From NCBI GenBank assembly GCA_964605185.1, contig CAZSBF010000001.1, positions 97,893 to 161,892 on the forward strand: DNA of 64,000 bases. Reading direction: 5' to 3'. This stretch comes from JACRIM01 sp964605185. GTDB lineage: Bacteria > Planctomycetota > Phycisphaerae > UBA1845 > UTPLA1. Shown one piece after another: positions 28,466 to 36,796 of the stretch; position 1 is the first letter of the stretch; each line of letters begins with the position of its first letter. The notes under the pieces were generated by a model, which had not been told where the DNA came from, made no database searches, and saw only the letters and a list, made by a program, of their open reading frames with translations. Both the position numbers and the translations under genes were made by a program.

Positions 28466-28817
28466 GGTTTCGCATCGTCGTTTCCACACGATCGCGTTCA
28501 AACGGCTTGATGATGTAATCGACCGCCCCGTATTTGAGTGCGTCGAGCAGCGCCGTCCGCTGATCGTCCGTCGCCGTCACAACCACCTTCGCATGGGGGT
28601 CACTGGCCCGTAGGTCGGCCAGCACATCCAGTCCGCGCTTCGCAGGCATCACCAGATCCAACATGACCAGATCGGGTTTCAACGCCTCATACAAACTGCA
28701 TGCTTCCTCACCGTCTCCCGCCTCTCCGACCACCTCACACGCAAGGCCGGCAAGAAAGCCTTTCAGCATGTATCGCATGAAGGGAGCATCGTCGGCAATC
28801 AAAACTCGCAAAGCCAC
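28455..28817 (-). CDS. CheY-like single-domain response regulator
   Basis: 120 aa from GTG 28817, chosen because GAGAGAGGA precedes it and because the length then equals a bare receiver. All switch residues are present: VLIADDAPFMRYML, phospho-Asp in LVMLDLVMP, VTATDD, and Lys in YIIKPFERDRV. Such stand-alone receivers relay signals to flagellar motors or kinases. No chemotaxis gene is nearby. The 3' end overlaps the MFS gene by 11 bp (convergent). Confidence 0.88.
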   Translation of the reverse strand: MALRVLIADDAPFMRYMLKGFLAGLACEVVGEAGDGEEACSLYEALKPDLVMLDLVMPAKRGLDVLADLRASDPHAKVVVTATDDQRTALLDALKYGAVDYIIKPFERDRVETTMRNLIA

Positions 28818-28903
28818 GTCCAAATCCTCTCTCGAAAGCGTGCCCTTTTCATCGGCGCGTAACCTTCCACGACTTTCACGAATGTTCATCCGGCCGGTGC
28901 GCA

Positions 28904-28936
28904 GAAAAAAGACCCCGATCCGCAAGGACCGGGGCC
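28904..28936 (-). terminator. Intrinsic terminator after the lipoprotein gene
   Basis: Imperfect 9-bp stem CCCCGATCC/GGACCGGGG (28913-28921, 28926-28934) with a GCAA loop, followed on the minus strand by TCTTTTTTC. It lies 30 bases past the lipoprotein stop. Confidence 0.85.
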
Positions 28937-28965
28937 TGGTTGTCTCACCGAACACAAAGCGTGCG

Positions 28966-29334
28966 TTACTTCTTACAGCACGCCGAAGCGCAGCTCGTCG
29001 AGCACATCTTCATCATCTTCGCGCTCTTGCCATTGTGGGTCATGGTCATGCTGCACGATTCAACGGTCACCGGATACTCGCGCGTCGTCCCGTCCGTTGT
29101 CAGCTTCAACGTGCCCTTCTCGACCTTGTACGTCCCGGACACGGCATGCGTCTTGCCGCCGCCGTACTCGGCCTCCGCGGTAAACGTCCCGTCGCCGGCA
29201 AACGTCGCCCGGGCAATCGGGCTTGCCGCGCCCGACGCTTTATCCGCCGTCCAGGTGCCGACAACCATCTGATTAGCGCACCCCGCGATAAGCAATATCG
29301 CGGCCACACCCAACAACCCAATTCGCTTCTGCAT
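28966..29334 (-). CDS. Small exported lipoprotein
   Basis: 122 aa from ATG 29334 (AAGGAG seven bases before). Lipobox LLIAGC near residue 18 directs lipid attachment. The mature part reads as a small beta-barrel-like domain (VVGTWTADKA, AEAEYGGGKTHAVSGTYKV, LKLTTDGTTREYPV) similar in pattern to lipocalin-like or DUF-type stress lipoproteins. It ends in a cysteine-rich tail, CSTSCASACCKK, that could bind metal. Function unknown. Confidence 0.8.
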   Translation of the reverse strand: MQKRIGLLGVAAILLIAGCANQMVVGTWTADKASGAASPIARATFAGDGTFTAEAEYGGGKTHAVSGTYKVEKGTLKLTTDGTTREYPVTVESCSMTMTHNGKSAKMMKMCSTSCASACCKK

Positions 29335-29503
29335 ACTCAATCTCCTTCATAAGAACTTCGCGCAGGCCTCATCCGGGTCGCATAACCCTGACGACAGATT
29401 CGATTGTAACCAGTCCCCGGTAACGTCAATCCCACCTTGTATTCTCACGTAAAACGGGGACAATACGCACGCCATTCAACAACAACATTCTCAGGAGCTA
29501 CGA

Positions 29504-30196
29504 ATGCCTCGAACCATACAGATTCCCGTCCGGTCCCTCGCACTCCTCGCCATCGGCGCTGCACTGGCCCTCGGTGTCGCACGCAGCGGCGGACAAACCA
29601 CACCCCCGGCCGCCGGCGCGGCGCCCACGGGTACCTGCAAGACCGGCGTCGTCGATCTCGTGCGCATCTTCAACGAGACCGCGCAAATCCTCGACCTCAA
29701 CGACCTCATCAATCAGAAAAAAGAGGAGTACGCCAAGGAAGGCAAACAGCGCCAGAAGGTCATCGAAGACAAGCAGATGGAACTCACCGCCTTCAAACCC
29801 GGCACCCCCGACTACGAAACGCGCCGCAAGAATCTCGTCCGTCTCAGCATGGAAGCCAACGTCTGGCTGAAGGTCGCCGAACAGGAGATGGAGCAGCAGC
29901 GCTTCGACTGGACCAAAGTGGTGTACGAAAAAGGTGCACAAACCGCCTGCGACATTGCCAAAGAGCGCGGCTTCGAACTCGTCGTGCAAAAGACCGAGTG
30001 GAAGCCCTTCGAAATCGAGCAGAACCTGCAGACCCTCCGCCGCGTCATCCAGGACCGCACCGTCCTTTGCTACTCCCCCGAATGCGACATCACAGATCAG
30101 GTCATTCAGCGAATGAACGCCGCCTACAAGGCCGCGGGAGGCAAGACAACCCTGACCGCCGGTTCGGCTCCGATGGCGCCGTCGGCAAAGCCGTAA
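29504..30196 (+). CDS. OmpH/Skp-family periplasmic chaperone
   Basis: 230 aa. ATG with AGGAG upstream. A signal peptide ends around residue 28. GVVDLVRIFNETAQILDLND opens the OmpH domain, and a long coiled coil (KKEEYAKEGKQRQKVIEDKQ) forms the tentacle region, followed by the C-terminal strand (RGFELVVQKTEWKP). Skp holds unfolded outer-membrane proteins in the periplasm. It is the first gene of the ompH-lpxD-lpxC/fabZ-lpxA cluster, an order conserved in many Gram-negative bacteria. Confidence 0.85.
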   Translation: MPRTIQIPVRSLALLAIGAALALGVARSGGQTTPPAAGAAPTGTCKTGVVDLVRIFNETAQILDLNDLINQKKEEYAKEGKQRQKVIEDKQMELTAFKPGTPDYETRRKNLVRLSMEANVWLKVAEQEMEQQRFDWTKVVYEKGAQTACDIAKERGFELVVQKTEWKPFEIEQNLQTLRRVIQDRTVLCYSPECDITDQVIQRMNAAYKAAGGKTTLTAGSAPMAPSAKP

Positions 30197-30247
30197 TACA
30201 AGTAGGGTTCGACCAGCGGACCCTGATCAAACCGGGAAGACGTGCTC

Positions 30248-31303
30248 ATGGCCATGCCGCATTTCACCGTCGCACAAATCGCCGAGGCCTGCGGCGGGCG
30301 CTTCGTCGGCGATGCAAAACAGGCGAGCGCTGTCGTCACCGGCGTCGCCGCGCTCCACGATTCCCGGCCCGACGCCGTCTCCTGGATCGCCGACACCAAA
30401 CACGCGAAATATCTCGCCGAATGCCCCGCCGCCGCCATTATCGGTAGCGAAGCGCTCCTCGCCGGCCACCCGCGCGGCATCGTCGTTGCCAATGCAGATG
30501 TCGCCATCGCCGATGTCCTCGACAAATTCGAAGTCCCTGCAGTGCCGCCGCCTCCCGGCATTCATCCGCAAGCCGTCGTCGATAAATCCGCGACCATCGC
30601 GCCAACCGCGCGCATCGGCCCGTTCGCAGTCGTTCACGCCGGCGCATCCATCGGCGACCACGCCGTGATCCACGAAGGCGTCAGCATCGGCCGCGACGCG
30701 AAAATCGGCGCGGGTTCCGTTCTCTTCGACCACGTTGTTATCTACGACCGCTGCCAGATCGGTGAGCGCGTCATTCTGCACGCCGGCGCCGTCATCGGCG
30801 CCGATGGCTTCGGCTACTTCATGCACAACAACCGCCTGCGAAAGTTCAGCCACATCGGAACCGTCATCATTGAGAATGACGTCGAGGTTGGGCCCAATTC
30901 AGTGGTCGATCGAGGCAAGTTCGGACCGACCCGAATCGGTCAGGGAACGAAGATTGATGCTTTGGTCATGATCGCGCATAATGTTCAGATTGGACCATTG
31001 TGCGTGCTTGCCGGACAGGCGGGATTATCGGGCAGTGTGAAATTGGGTGCGGGTGTCGCGATGGGCGGACAGGCCGGCATCATCCCTGGCATTACCATCG
31101 GTGATCGGGTCCGAATCGCTGCTCAGTCAGGGATTACGAAAGATGTTGACGCAGGTGACGCAATTCAGGGCACCCCGGCCCAGACGATAAAAACCGAGAT
31201 GCGTAACGTCGTACTTGTTCGAAAATTGCACAAGCTCTATGACGAGGTTGCAGAGCTTACTCGGCGAGTAAAAGAGCTTGAAGCTGCAACAAACCATCGA
31301 TAA
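30248..31303 (+). CDS. lpxD: UDP-3-O-acylglucosamine N-acyltransferase
   Basis: 351 aa from ATG 30248. LpxD transfers the second 3-hydroxyacyl chain from ACP to the UDP-sugar in lipid A synthesis. The N-terminal uridine-binding domain (FTVAQIAEACGGRFVGD) precedes left-handed beta-helix hexapeptide repeats. GADGFGY and the catalytic-His region IAHNVQIG are present, and a C-terminal helix ends the protein. It overlaps the next gene by 26 bp. The last third of the gene looks more AT-rich than the first two thirds. Confidence 0.95.
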   Translation: MAMPHFTVAQIAEACGGRFVGDAKQASAVVTGVAALHDSRPDAVSWIADTKHAKYLAECPAAAIIGSEALLAGHPRGIVVANADVAIADVLDKFEVPAVPPPPGIHPQAVVDKSATIAPTARIGPFAVVHAGASIGDHAVIHEGVSIGRDAKIGAGSVLFDHVVIYDRCQIGERVILHAGAVIGADGFGYFMHNNRLRKFSHIGTVIIENDVEVGPNSVVDRGKFGPTRIGQGTKIDALVMIAHNVQIGPLCVLAGQAGLSGSVKLGAGVAMGGQAGIIPGITIGDRVRIAAQSGITKDVDAGDAIQGTPAQTIKTEMRNVVLVRKLHKLYDEVAELTRRVKELEAATNHR

Positions 31304-32603
31304 CCCGGCCGAAGTGCGCGGCCACGGCCTGTTCACCGGCGAAGAAGTCGTCGTGCGATTCAAGCCTGCCCCCGCCGACAGCGGCATTCTGTTCATCCGC
31401 ACCGATTCCTCCATCCCAACGCGCATCAAGGCCCACGTCTCCAACGTCACCAAACGTGCCCGACGCACCGCCATTCGCAACGGCACCCTCGCCATCGAAA
31501 CCGTCGAACATTGCCTCGCCGCCCTCCACGGCCTCGGAATCGATAACCTCGAAGTCGAACTGCACGGCGGCGAATTACCCGGCGGCGACGGCAGTTCGCT
31601 ATTCTTCGTCGAGGCCCTTCAAAAGGCCGGTATTTCCGAGCAAGGGGTCGCCCGACGCCCGCTCGTCATTCACGAAATGGTCCGCGTCACCGATGGCGAC
31701 GCCGAACTCATCGCCGTCCCGACTGACACCGACGATCTCAACATCGTCTACGACCTCGACTACGGCCCCGAAGGCAAACTGGAACGCCAAATCTTCGCCG
31801 CCCGCGTCTCGCAGGATTTCACCACCGAGATCGCCCCGGCCCGCACATTCCTATTTGAAGAAGAGGCAAAGCAATTCCAGGCCGCCGGCCTCGGCAAACA
31901 CCTCACCTACAACGACGTCGTCGTCATCGGCCCCGAAGGCGTCATCGGCAATGCCTTCCGCTATCCAAATGAATGCGTCCGCCACAAGATCCTCGATCTC
32001 ATCGGCGACCTCTATCTCGCCGGCCGGCCCATCCTCGGCAAGATCCTCGCCCGAAAAAGCGGCCACGCCCTCAACCACGAACTCGTCCGCAAGCTCCTCG
32101 AGGCCATCGACCGCTTCGAACGCCGCCAACGCCTCGGCTCGGCAACGGCCTTCGACGCCAACCATCTGCGGAAGATTCTGCCCCACCGCTACCCATTCCT
32201 GCTGATCGACCGCGTCGTCGAAATCGACGGCGACCGCCGGGCCACGGGCATCAAAAACGTCTCCATCAACGAGCCGTTTTTCCAGGGCCACTATCCGCAA
32301 ATGCCGATCATGCCTGGAGTTCTGATCCTGGAGGCCATGGCCCAACTTGGCGGTATACTGCTCTCCCAGAAGCTCGAGCACACCGGCAAAGTGGCCGTTT
32401 TGCTCTCCATGGACGAGGTAAAATTCCGCCGGCCGGTGGTTCCCGGAGACCAGTTGGTGTTAACGGCCGAAACGATTAAGGTAAAGTCGCGGACCGGCCA
32501 TGTCCGGTGCCGGGCCCTGGTGAACGACCACTCCGTGGCGCAGGCTGAGATCAAGTTTATGATGGTCGATGCCGAATCGCCCGAATCGCGAGTGGATCGA
32601 TAG
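31278..32603 (+). CDS. lpxC-fabZ: Bifunctional UDP-3-O-acyl-GlcNAc deacetylase / 3-hydroxyacyl-ACP dehydratase
   Basis: 441 aa fusion; TTG start overlapping lpxD. Residues 1-about 290 are LpxC, the committed zinc deacetylase of lipid A synthesis: VEHCLAALHGLGIDN (zinc His), HKILDLIGDLYLAG (His and Asp), GHALNHELV. Residues about 295-441 are FabZ, which dehydrates 3-hydroxyacyl-ACP: LPHRYPFLLIDRV, FFQGHYPQMPIMPGVLILEA with catalytic His and Glu. The fusion is known in Bacteroidetes-like and some other phyla and couples use of hydroxyacyl-ACP to the two competing pathways. Confidence 0.95.
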   Translation: MKLQQTIDNPAEVRGHGLFTGEEVVVRFKPAPADSGILFIRTDSSIPTRIKAHVSNVTKRARRTAIRNGTLAIETVEHCLAALHGLGIDNLEVELHGGELPGGDGSSLFFVEALQKAGISEQGVARRPLVIHEMVRVTDGDAELIAVPTDTDDLNIVYDLDYGPEGKLERQIFAARVSQDFTTEIAPARTFLFEEEAKQFQAAGLGKHLTYNDVVVIGPEGVIGNAFRYPNECVRHKILDLIGDLYLAGRPILGKILARKSGHALNHELVRKLLEAIDRFERRQRLGSATAFDANHLRKILPHRYPFLLIDRVVEIDGDRRATGIKNVSINEPFFQGHYPQMPIMPGVLILEAMAQLGGILLSQKLEHTGKVAVLLSMDEVKFRRPVVPGDQLVLTAETIKVKSRTGHVRCRALVNDHSVAQAEIKFMMVDAESPESRVDR

Positions 32604-32612
32604 GACGGATTG

Positions 32613-33533
32613 ATGTCGAAGATCGCCCCGAGTGCGACCGTCGAACGAAGCGCAGAGCTGGCACCCGATGTCGAAGTCGGGCCCGGCTGCTACGTCGGGC
32701 CCCACGTAACCATCGGCGCCGGCACGCGCCTCCTCGCCAACGTCACCATCCTCGGCAACACCACCATCGGCGCCGGCAACATCTTCTACCCCGCCTGCGT
32801 CATCGGCGCCGCCCCTCAAGACTTGAAGTACCGCGGCAGCAATACCAAACTCATCATCGGCGACGAGAACATCTTCCGCGAAAGCGTTACCGCTCACACC
32901 GGCACTGAAGTCGCCGGCGGCGTCACCGAAATCGGCAGTCACAATCAATTTCAGGTCGGCACGCATCTCGCCCACGACGTCCGAATCGACAATCACTGCG
33001 TCCTCTCGAATCAGGTCCAGGTCGCAGGCCACGTCCATATCGAAAGCCACGTCACCGTCAGTGGAATGTCCGGCGTCCAGCAGTTCGTCACCATCGGCCG
33101 CTACAGTTTCATCACCGGCATGGCCCGTTGCTCCATGGACACGCCGCCCTATGTCATCTTCGGCTACGACGGCTACATCCAGGGCGTGAACGTCAAAGGC
33201 CTCGGTCGCTGGGGCTTCCCCGAAGCCGTCATTCAATCGCTTCGCGAACTCTGCAAGTTCCTCTTCCCGAAGAAAGCGCAAAACGTCACCCGCTTCGGCC
33301 TCCGCGCGATCTACGGCCTCTGGGCCGGTCGCCGCGATGACAAGGCCGCGACCATGACCATGGCCCGCCGCATTCAGGACGCCGAATCCAACGGCCCGCT
33401 CAACGAGCACTGCCGCTACCTCATCGAATTCATGAAGCGATCCATCCTGCAGGGTGTTCACGGCCGCTATCTTGAATCGCAGCGCCGCGACGCCGGCGGA
33501 CCCCGCCCCGCCTTCTACGCGGCTGGAACGTGA
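32613..33533 (+). CDS. lpxA: UDP-N-acetylglucosamine acyltransferase
   Basis: 306 aa from ATG 32613. LpxA starts lipid A synthesis by O-acylating UDP-GlcNAc (or N-acylating its 3-amino form). Hexapeptide repeats fill residues 5-190. The catalytic His is in RESVTAHTGT (compare the RESVTIHRGT of Proteobacteria), and SGMSGVQQFVTIG is typical. The C-terminal helical domain is longer than usual (E. coli has 262 aa), with about 40 extra residues. It overlaps the next gene by 4 bp, so the two are probably translationally coupled. Confidence 0.95.
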   Translation: MSKIAPSATVERSAELAPDVEVGPGCYVGPHVTIGAGTRLLANVTILGNTTIGAGNIFYPACVIGAAPQDLKYRGSNTKLIIGDENIFRESVTAHTGTEVAGGVTEIGSHNQFQVGTHLAHDVRIDNHCVLSNQVQVAGHVHIESHVTVSGMSGVQQFVTIGRYSFITGMARCSMDTPPYVIFGYDGYIQGVNVKGLGRWGFPEAVIQSLRELCKFLFPKKAQNVTRFGLRAIYGLWAGRRDDKAATMTMARRIQDAESNGPLNEHCRYLIEFMKRSILQGVHGRYLESQRRDAGGPRPAFYAAGT

Positions 33534-34549
33534 GCAACGTGAGCCAGTCCCCCACCTCTGTCGCAGTCATCGGCGTCGGCCACATGGGCCGCCATCACGC
33601 CCGCCTCTACAAGGAAATGCCGCAATCGCAACTCGTCGCCGTCGTCGATGCCAGCGCCGAACGCGCTGCGCAAGTCGCGAGTGAACACGGTGCGAAGCCC
33701 TACACTTCCGTCGATGACTTGCCTGACGGCATTCGTGCTGCAACCGTCGCCGTGCCGACCAGCCATCACGTCGAGGTCGCCGAAAAACTCCTCCGCCGCG
33801 GCATCGCCGTCCTCGTGGAGAAGCCCATCGCCGCAACCGTGGCAGAGGCAGAGAAACTGCTCGCCTGCGCACGCCAGACCGGCTCTCTCCTCTCCGTCGG
33901 CCACACCGAACGCTTCAACCCCGTCGTCCGCGCCATCGGCCGGCTGAAGATCCAGCCGAAGTTTGTCGAAAGCCAGCGCGTCAGCCCCTTCCGCTTCCGC
34001 TCGGCCGACATCGGCGTCGTCATGGACATCATGATCCACGACATCGACATCATCCTCAGTTTGATCCGCTCGAAGCCCATCCGCGTCGATGCCGTCGGCG
34101 TGAATGTGCTGGCCAAGCACGAGGATGTCGCCAACGCCCGCGTCGTGTTTGAGAACGGCGCCGTCGCCAGCCTCGTCGCCTCGCGCCTTGCATTGAAGAC
34201 CGATCGCCGCCTGCGCGTCTTCAGCGAGACGGCCTATTGCTCATTGGATTATCAAAAGAAAAGCGGCATCGTCATCACCCGCGACGCGAATCTCGATATC
34301 CTCTCGATGGCCAAAGACGGCAAGTTCGAGACGCTCTCCGACATGGCCAACCTCGACTTCGGCAAGATGATCAACGTCGAGCCGCTCATTGTGGACGACG
34401 TCGAACCCCTCCGCGCCGAACTCGAATCCTTCCTCGAAAGCGTCCAAACCGGCAGCACCCCGGCCATCACTGCCGAAGACGGCGTCGAAGCCGTGCGCCT
34501 CGCCACGGACATCATCAATTCCATCAATTCACACCGCTGGGGTGGCTGA
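33530..34549 (+). CDS. Gfo/Idh/MocA oxidoreductase, possibly GnnA-like
   Basis: 339 aa. The Rossmann start VAVIGVGHMGRHHARLY binds NAD(P), the VEKPIA motif holds the catalytic Lys, and IHDIDIIL fits the substrate domain. It starts within the last four bases of lpxA. In organisms with 2,3-diamino-glucose lipid A, GnnA of this family oxidises UDP-GlcNAc at C3 and lies near lpxA, so that role is the best guess. The aminotransferase partner gnnB is not in the window, so the assignment is tentative. Confidence 0.88.
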   Translation: MSNVSQSPTSVAVIGVGHMGRHHARLYKEMPQSQLVAVVDASAERAAQVASEHGAKPYTSVDDLPDGIRAATVAVPTSHHVEVAEKLLRRGIAVLVEKPIAATVAEAEKLLACARQTGSLLSVGHTERFNPVVRAIGRLKIQPKFVESQRVSPFRFRSADIGVVMDIMIHDIDIILSLIRSKPIRVDAVGVNVLAKHEDVANARVVFENGAVASLVASRLALKTDRRLRVFSETAYCSLDYQKKSGIVITRDANLDILSMAKDGKFETLSDMANLDFGKMINVEPLIVDDVEPLRAELESFLESVQTGSTPAITAEDGVEAVRLATDIINSINSHRWGG

Positions 34550-35014
34550 CGCCGGTTTTGGCTCGTCAATTGAATTGGGCATAAAGAGAATTCTGATTCC
34601 GGCAATTAGTAAGAATGCCGATCCCATCAGCATCGAACTAACGGCAGACGAGCCATGGCCCTGCTTGTATTGGCCGACAATTTCAGGGATTCCCTCAAAG
34701 GGAGAGCCGGTGAATCGCTCCAACACCACAATACTGAATCCCATCTCGAGCCAAATCGTTCCCATCAAGACAAATGTAGTCATGGGAAAGGGTTTCAGTT
34801 GTGAGAATTTGAACAGGATGCCAAATTTGACTCCCACCGCAAGACTGACAACAAGCCCAATCAACAAAATAGTTGACGCCTGTTGTAATCGTCCGTAAGC
34901 GATGCACATAAAGAGGTACGAAAACCACCATCCCAAGCTGCCTAAAAGCGCGCCGATCACTCCTCCGTTCGTCCCACACCAACCTGGTTTCTTGGCTATG
35001 GCATCCTGGCTCAT
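34529..35014 (-). CDS. Hypothetical four-helix membrane protein
   Basis: 161 aa from ATG 35014 (AGGAG at the usual distance). Four hydrophobic segments (about residues 18-38, 45-65, 78-98 and 128-150) predict an integral membrane protein. It is not recognised. The gene is distinctly AT-richer than the lipid A operon with which it converges, and its 3' end overlaps the oxidoreductase gene by 21 bp. Confidence 0.65.
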   Translation of the reverse strand: MSQDAIAKKPGWCGTNGGVIGALLGSLGWWFSYLFMCIAYGRLQQASTILLIGLVVSLAVGVKFGILFKFSQLKPFPMTTFVLMGTIWLEMGFSIVVLERFTGSPFEGIPEIVGQYKQGHGSSAVSSMLMGSAFLLIAGIRILFMPNSIDEPKPASATPAV

Positions 35015-35434
35015 GGTGTATCTCCTATTGAGAGCGCTCCAATTCACGCATTATCAGTATAACAAGCCGAATAGCAGTCAAACGCTCAACTCACGGGAAT
35101 CCTTAACCGCGCACCAAACCGCCCACCATTAAGCACCAACTGTGCGCCCCAGCCAAAGCCCAGGTGGAACACTCGACTAGGTGAGGCGACGCCCTGGATC
35201 CCTTTCGCCAAACACAAAAAAGCCCTGAAAGGGCGGCCCAATAATAGGAATCTCAAAATGACCCACTACCCTTCCGCACCTCAACCCCCGCCCCGCCCGC
35301 AACTTACAAACAAAATCGCACCCAGAGTGAAACAGTGAACAAGATTGATAGGTGTCGTTGGGAAAAGGACGAGCAGCCAACAGGTGCGCCCATGCTCCAA
35401 TCAGCACATACCATCGTTCGCGCTGCAAAGATTC

Positions 35435-35460
35435 ATCTGCGCCAATCTGCGCAATCTGCG
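35435..35460. repeat. Short ATCTGCG repeat cluster
   Basis: ATCTGCG occurs at 35435, 35445 and 35454, separated by CCA and CA-type spacers. This kind of word cluster is common in intergenic dispersed repeats of several environmental phyla; whether it is repeated in this genome cannot be seen here. Confidence 0.7.
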
Positions 35461-35594
35461 ATTTCAACTCCATCGGCCCAAAACCGCGCAAACGGTTTGT
35501 GCGTTTTTGTGGACACCAGCCCGGTTCTTGCGGTTTTTTGTGGGGGTGCTTTTTTTTCAAACCGATGTCCGCGCAGTAACCTGTTCCCCTGCGT

Positions 35595-35615
35595 CTCAGG
35601 ACTCAGGACTCAGGA
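35595..35615. repeat. CTCAGGA heptamer repeat, three copies
   Basis: Three perfect tandem copies followed by CTTTTCTTGCGGCC. A diverged version with the same flanks lies inside holB (43089-43116). Confidence 0.85.
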
Positions 35616-35836
35616 CTTTTCTTGCGGCCTTTTGCGGGCTTTTGCACTATTTTGCGGGGGCACTTTTTTCGCACCAGCCCGCCGTTGCGAAGCAACCACT
35701 TCCGCCACTTGGACCCTTGGCCCCTCGGATCCTCGGCCCCTTCCTCCATCTGCGCCATTCTGGAAAACGGCGGTTAACCTGCTGGAATTAGATCCCGCGT
35801 GACCGATCAGCCCGCATGCCGATCTAAGAGGTAATC

Positions 35837-36778
35837 ATGACCACCAATCGCCGCCACGCCTTCACCCTCATCGAACTCCTCGTCGTCATTGCCATCATCG
35901 CGACACTGCTGGCCGTTCTCCTGCCCGCCCTCTCCGGCGCCCGGGCGCAGGGCCAATCCGTCAAATGCAAGTCCAACCTCCGCTACGTCGGCGTCGGCCT
36001 CATCATGTACTCCGACGTCAACGAAGGGTATGCCATCCCCTCCTACAACCTCCCCGCCCTTGGGCCCACCAACGTCACCGGCGGCCCCAACCAGCCGCTC
36101 GACGGCTGGGGGCCGATCATGGATCGCGACAAATTCGTCCCCGCCAACGAGAAGGACACCAACAGCATCTTCTGCTGCCCCAGCACCGTGAACATCGAAG
36201 GCATGAAGGACGGCCAGACCGGAACCAACCCGCTCAAGCCGCGCGGCTGGACCGATTGGCCCCTCGTTTTCAACTCCGTCGGCGGCGACAGCGTCACCAA
36301 ACGCGCGACAACAATCCCCCAATGGGGCTTCGACAAGATCATCCGCGTCAGCTACTGGCTCAACGCCTACAACCCCATCGGCGCCGCACCGGCCAGCATC
36401 GAAGCCAACGACCTGCACTACACGGCGTCAGTCGGTTTCGGCCCCGACGCCGCGGGCAAGTACATCGAGCTGCGCCGTCTGCGAAACCCCAAGCCCGCCG
36501 AGTTCATCGTCGCCTCCGACGGCATCTACGTCGGTCGCCACGCCGTCACCCGCCTCGGCGACACCAACAGCCGCATCGGCTACCGCCACCCCATCAGCGG
36601 CCGACTCGAGTTCGGCGCGAACCTCGTTTTCGCCGACAGCCACGTCGAATCCATTCGCGGCGACAAGTTCCCGCGCGCCGTGGCCGCCGGCGACTCGCCG
36701 GAGTTGATTGCCGAAAAGCGCGCAGAGAATCTTCGCGGCCCAACGATCTACGCCGATCCAAGAAAGGCGTTTCCGTAA
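35837..36778 (+). CDS. Type II secretion/pseudopilin-like protein
   Basis: 313 aa. The start HAFTLIELLVVIAIIATLLAV... is a class III prepilin signal cut after a short leader and methylated at Phe, followed by one transmembrane helix. The rest resembles the large planctomycete family of pseudopilins with a C-terminal NLVFADSHVESIRGDK (an H-x-DG-like ending). AGAGGT lies five bases before ATG. Members are assembled by type II secretion or pilus machinery; the many copies per planctomycete genome have no assigned role. Confidence 0.88.
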   Translation: MTTNRRHAFTLIELLVVIAIIATLLAVLLPALSGARAQGQSVKCKSNLRYVGVGLIMYSDVNEGYAIPSYNLPALGPTNVTGGPNQPLDGWGPIMDRDKFVPANEKDTNSIFCCPSTVNIEGMKDGQTGTNPLKPRGWTDWPLVFNSVGGDSVTKRATTIPQWGFDKIIRVSYWLNAYNPIGAAPASIEANDLHYTASVGFGPDAAGKYIELRRLRNPKPAEFIVASDGIYVGRHAVTRLGDTNSRIGYRHPISGRLEFGANLVFADSHVESIRGDKFPRAVAAGDSPELIAEKRAENLRGPTIYADPRKAFP

Positions 36779-36796
36779 TGTGAGTTTGAGTGGGGC

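Larger units (their letters stand above)
35015..35836. other. Long intergenic region with short tandem repeats
   Basis: 822 bp without a believable gene. It holds three ATCTGCG words at 35435-35460 with 9-10 bp spacing, three perfect CTCAGGA heptamers at 35595-35615, T/G-rich tracts (35515-35555, 35615-35670), and C-rich pyrimidine tracts near 35700-35760. Such low-complexity text looks like debris of dispersed intergenic repeats, not coding sequence. Confidence 0.6.

Noticed and set aside
35216..35234. GCCC-TGAAA-GGGC hairpin next to A6 (minus-strand T-run), terminator candidate
   Set aside because: The stem is only 4 bp and no gene on the minus strand ends there.
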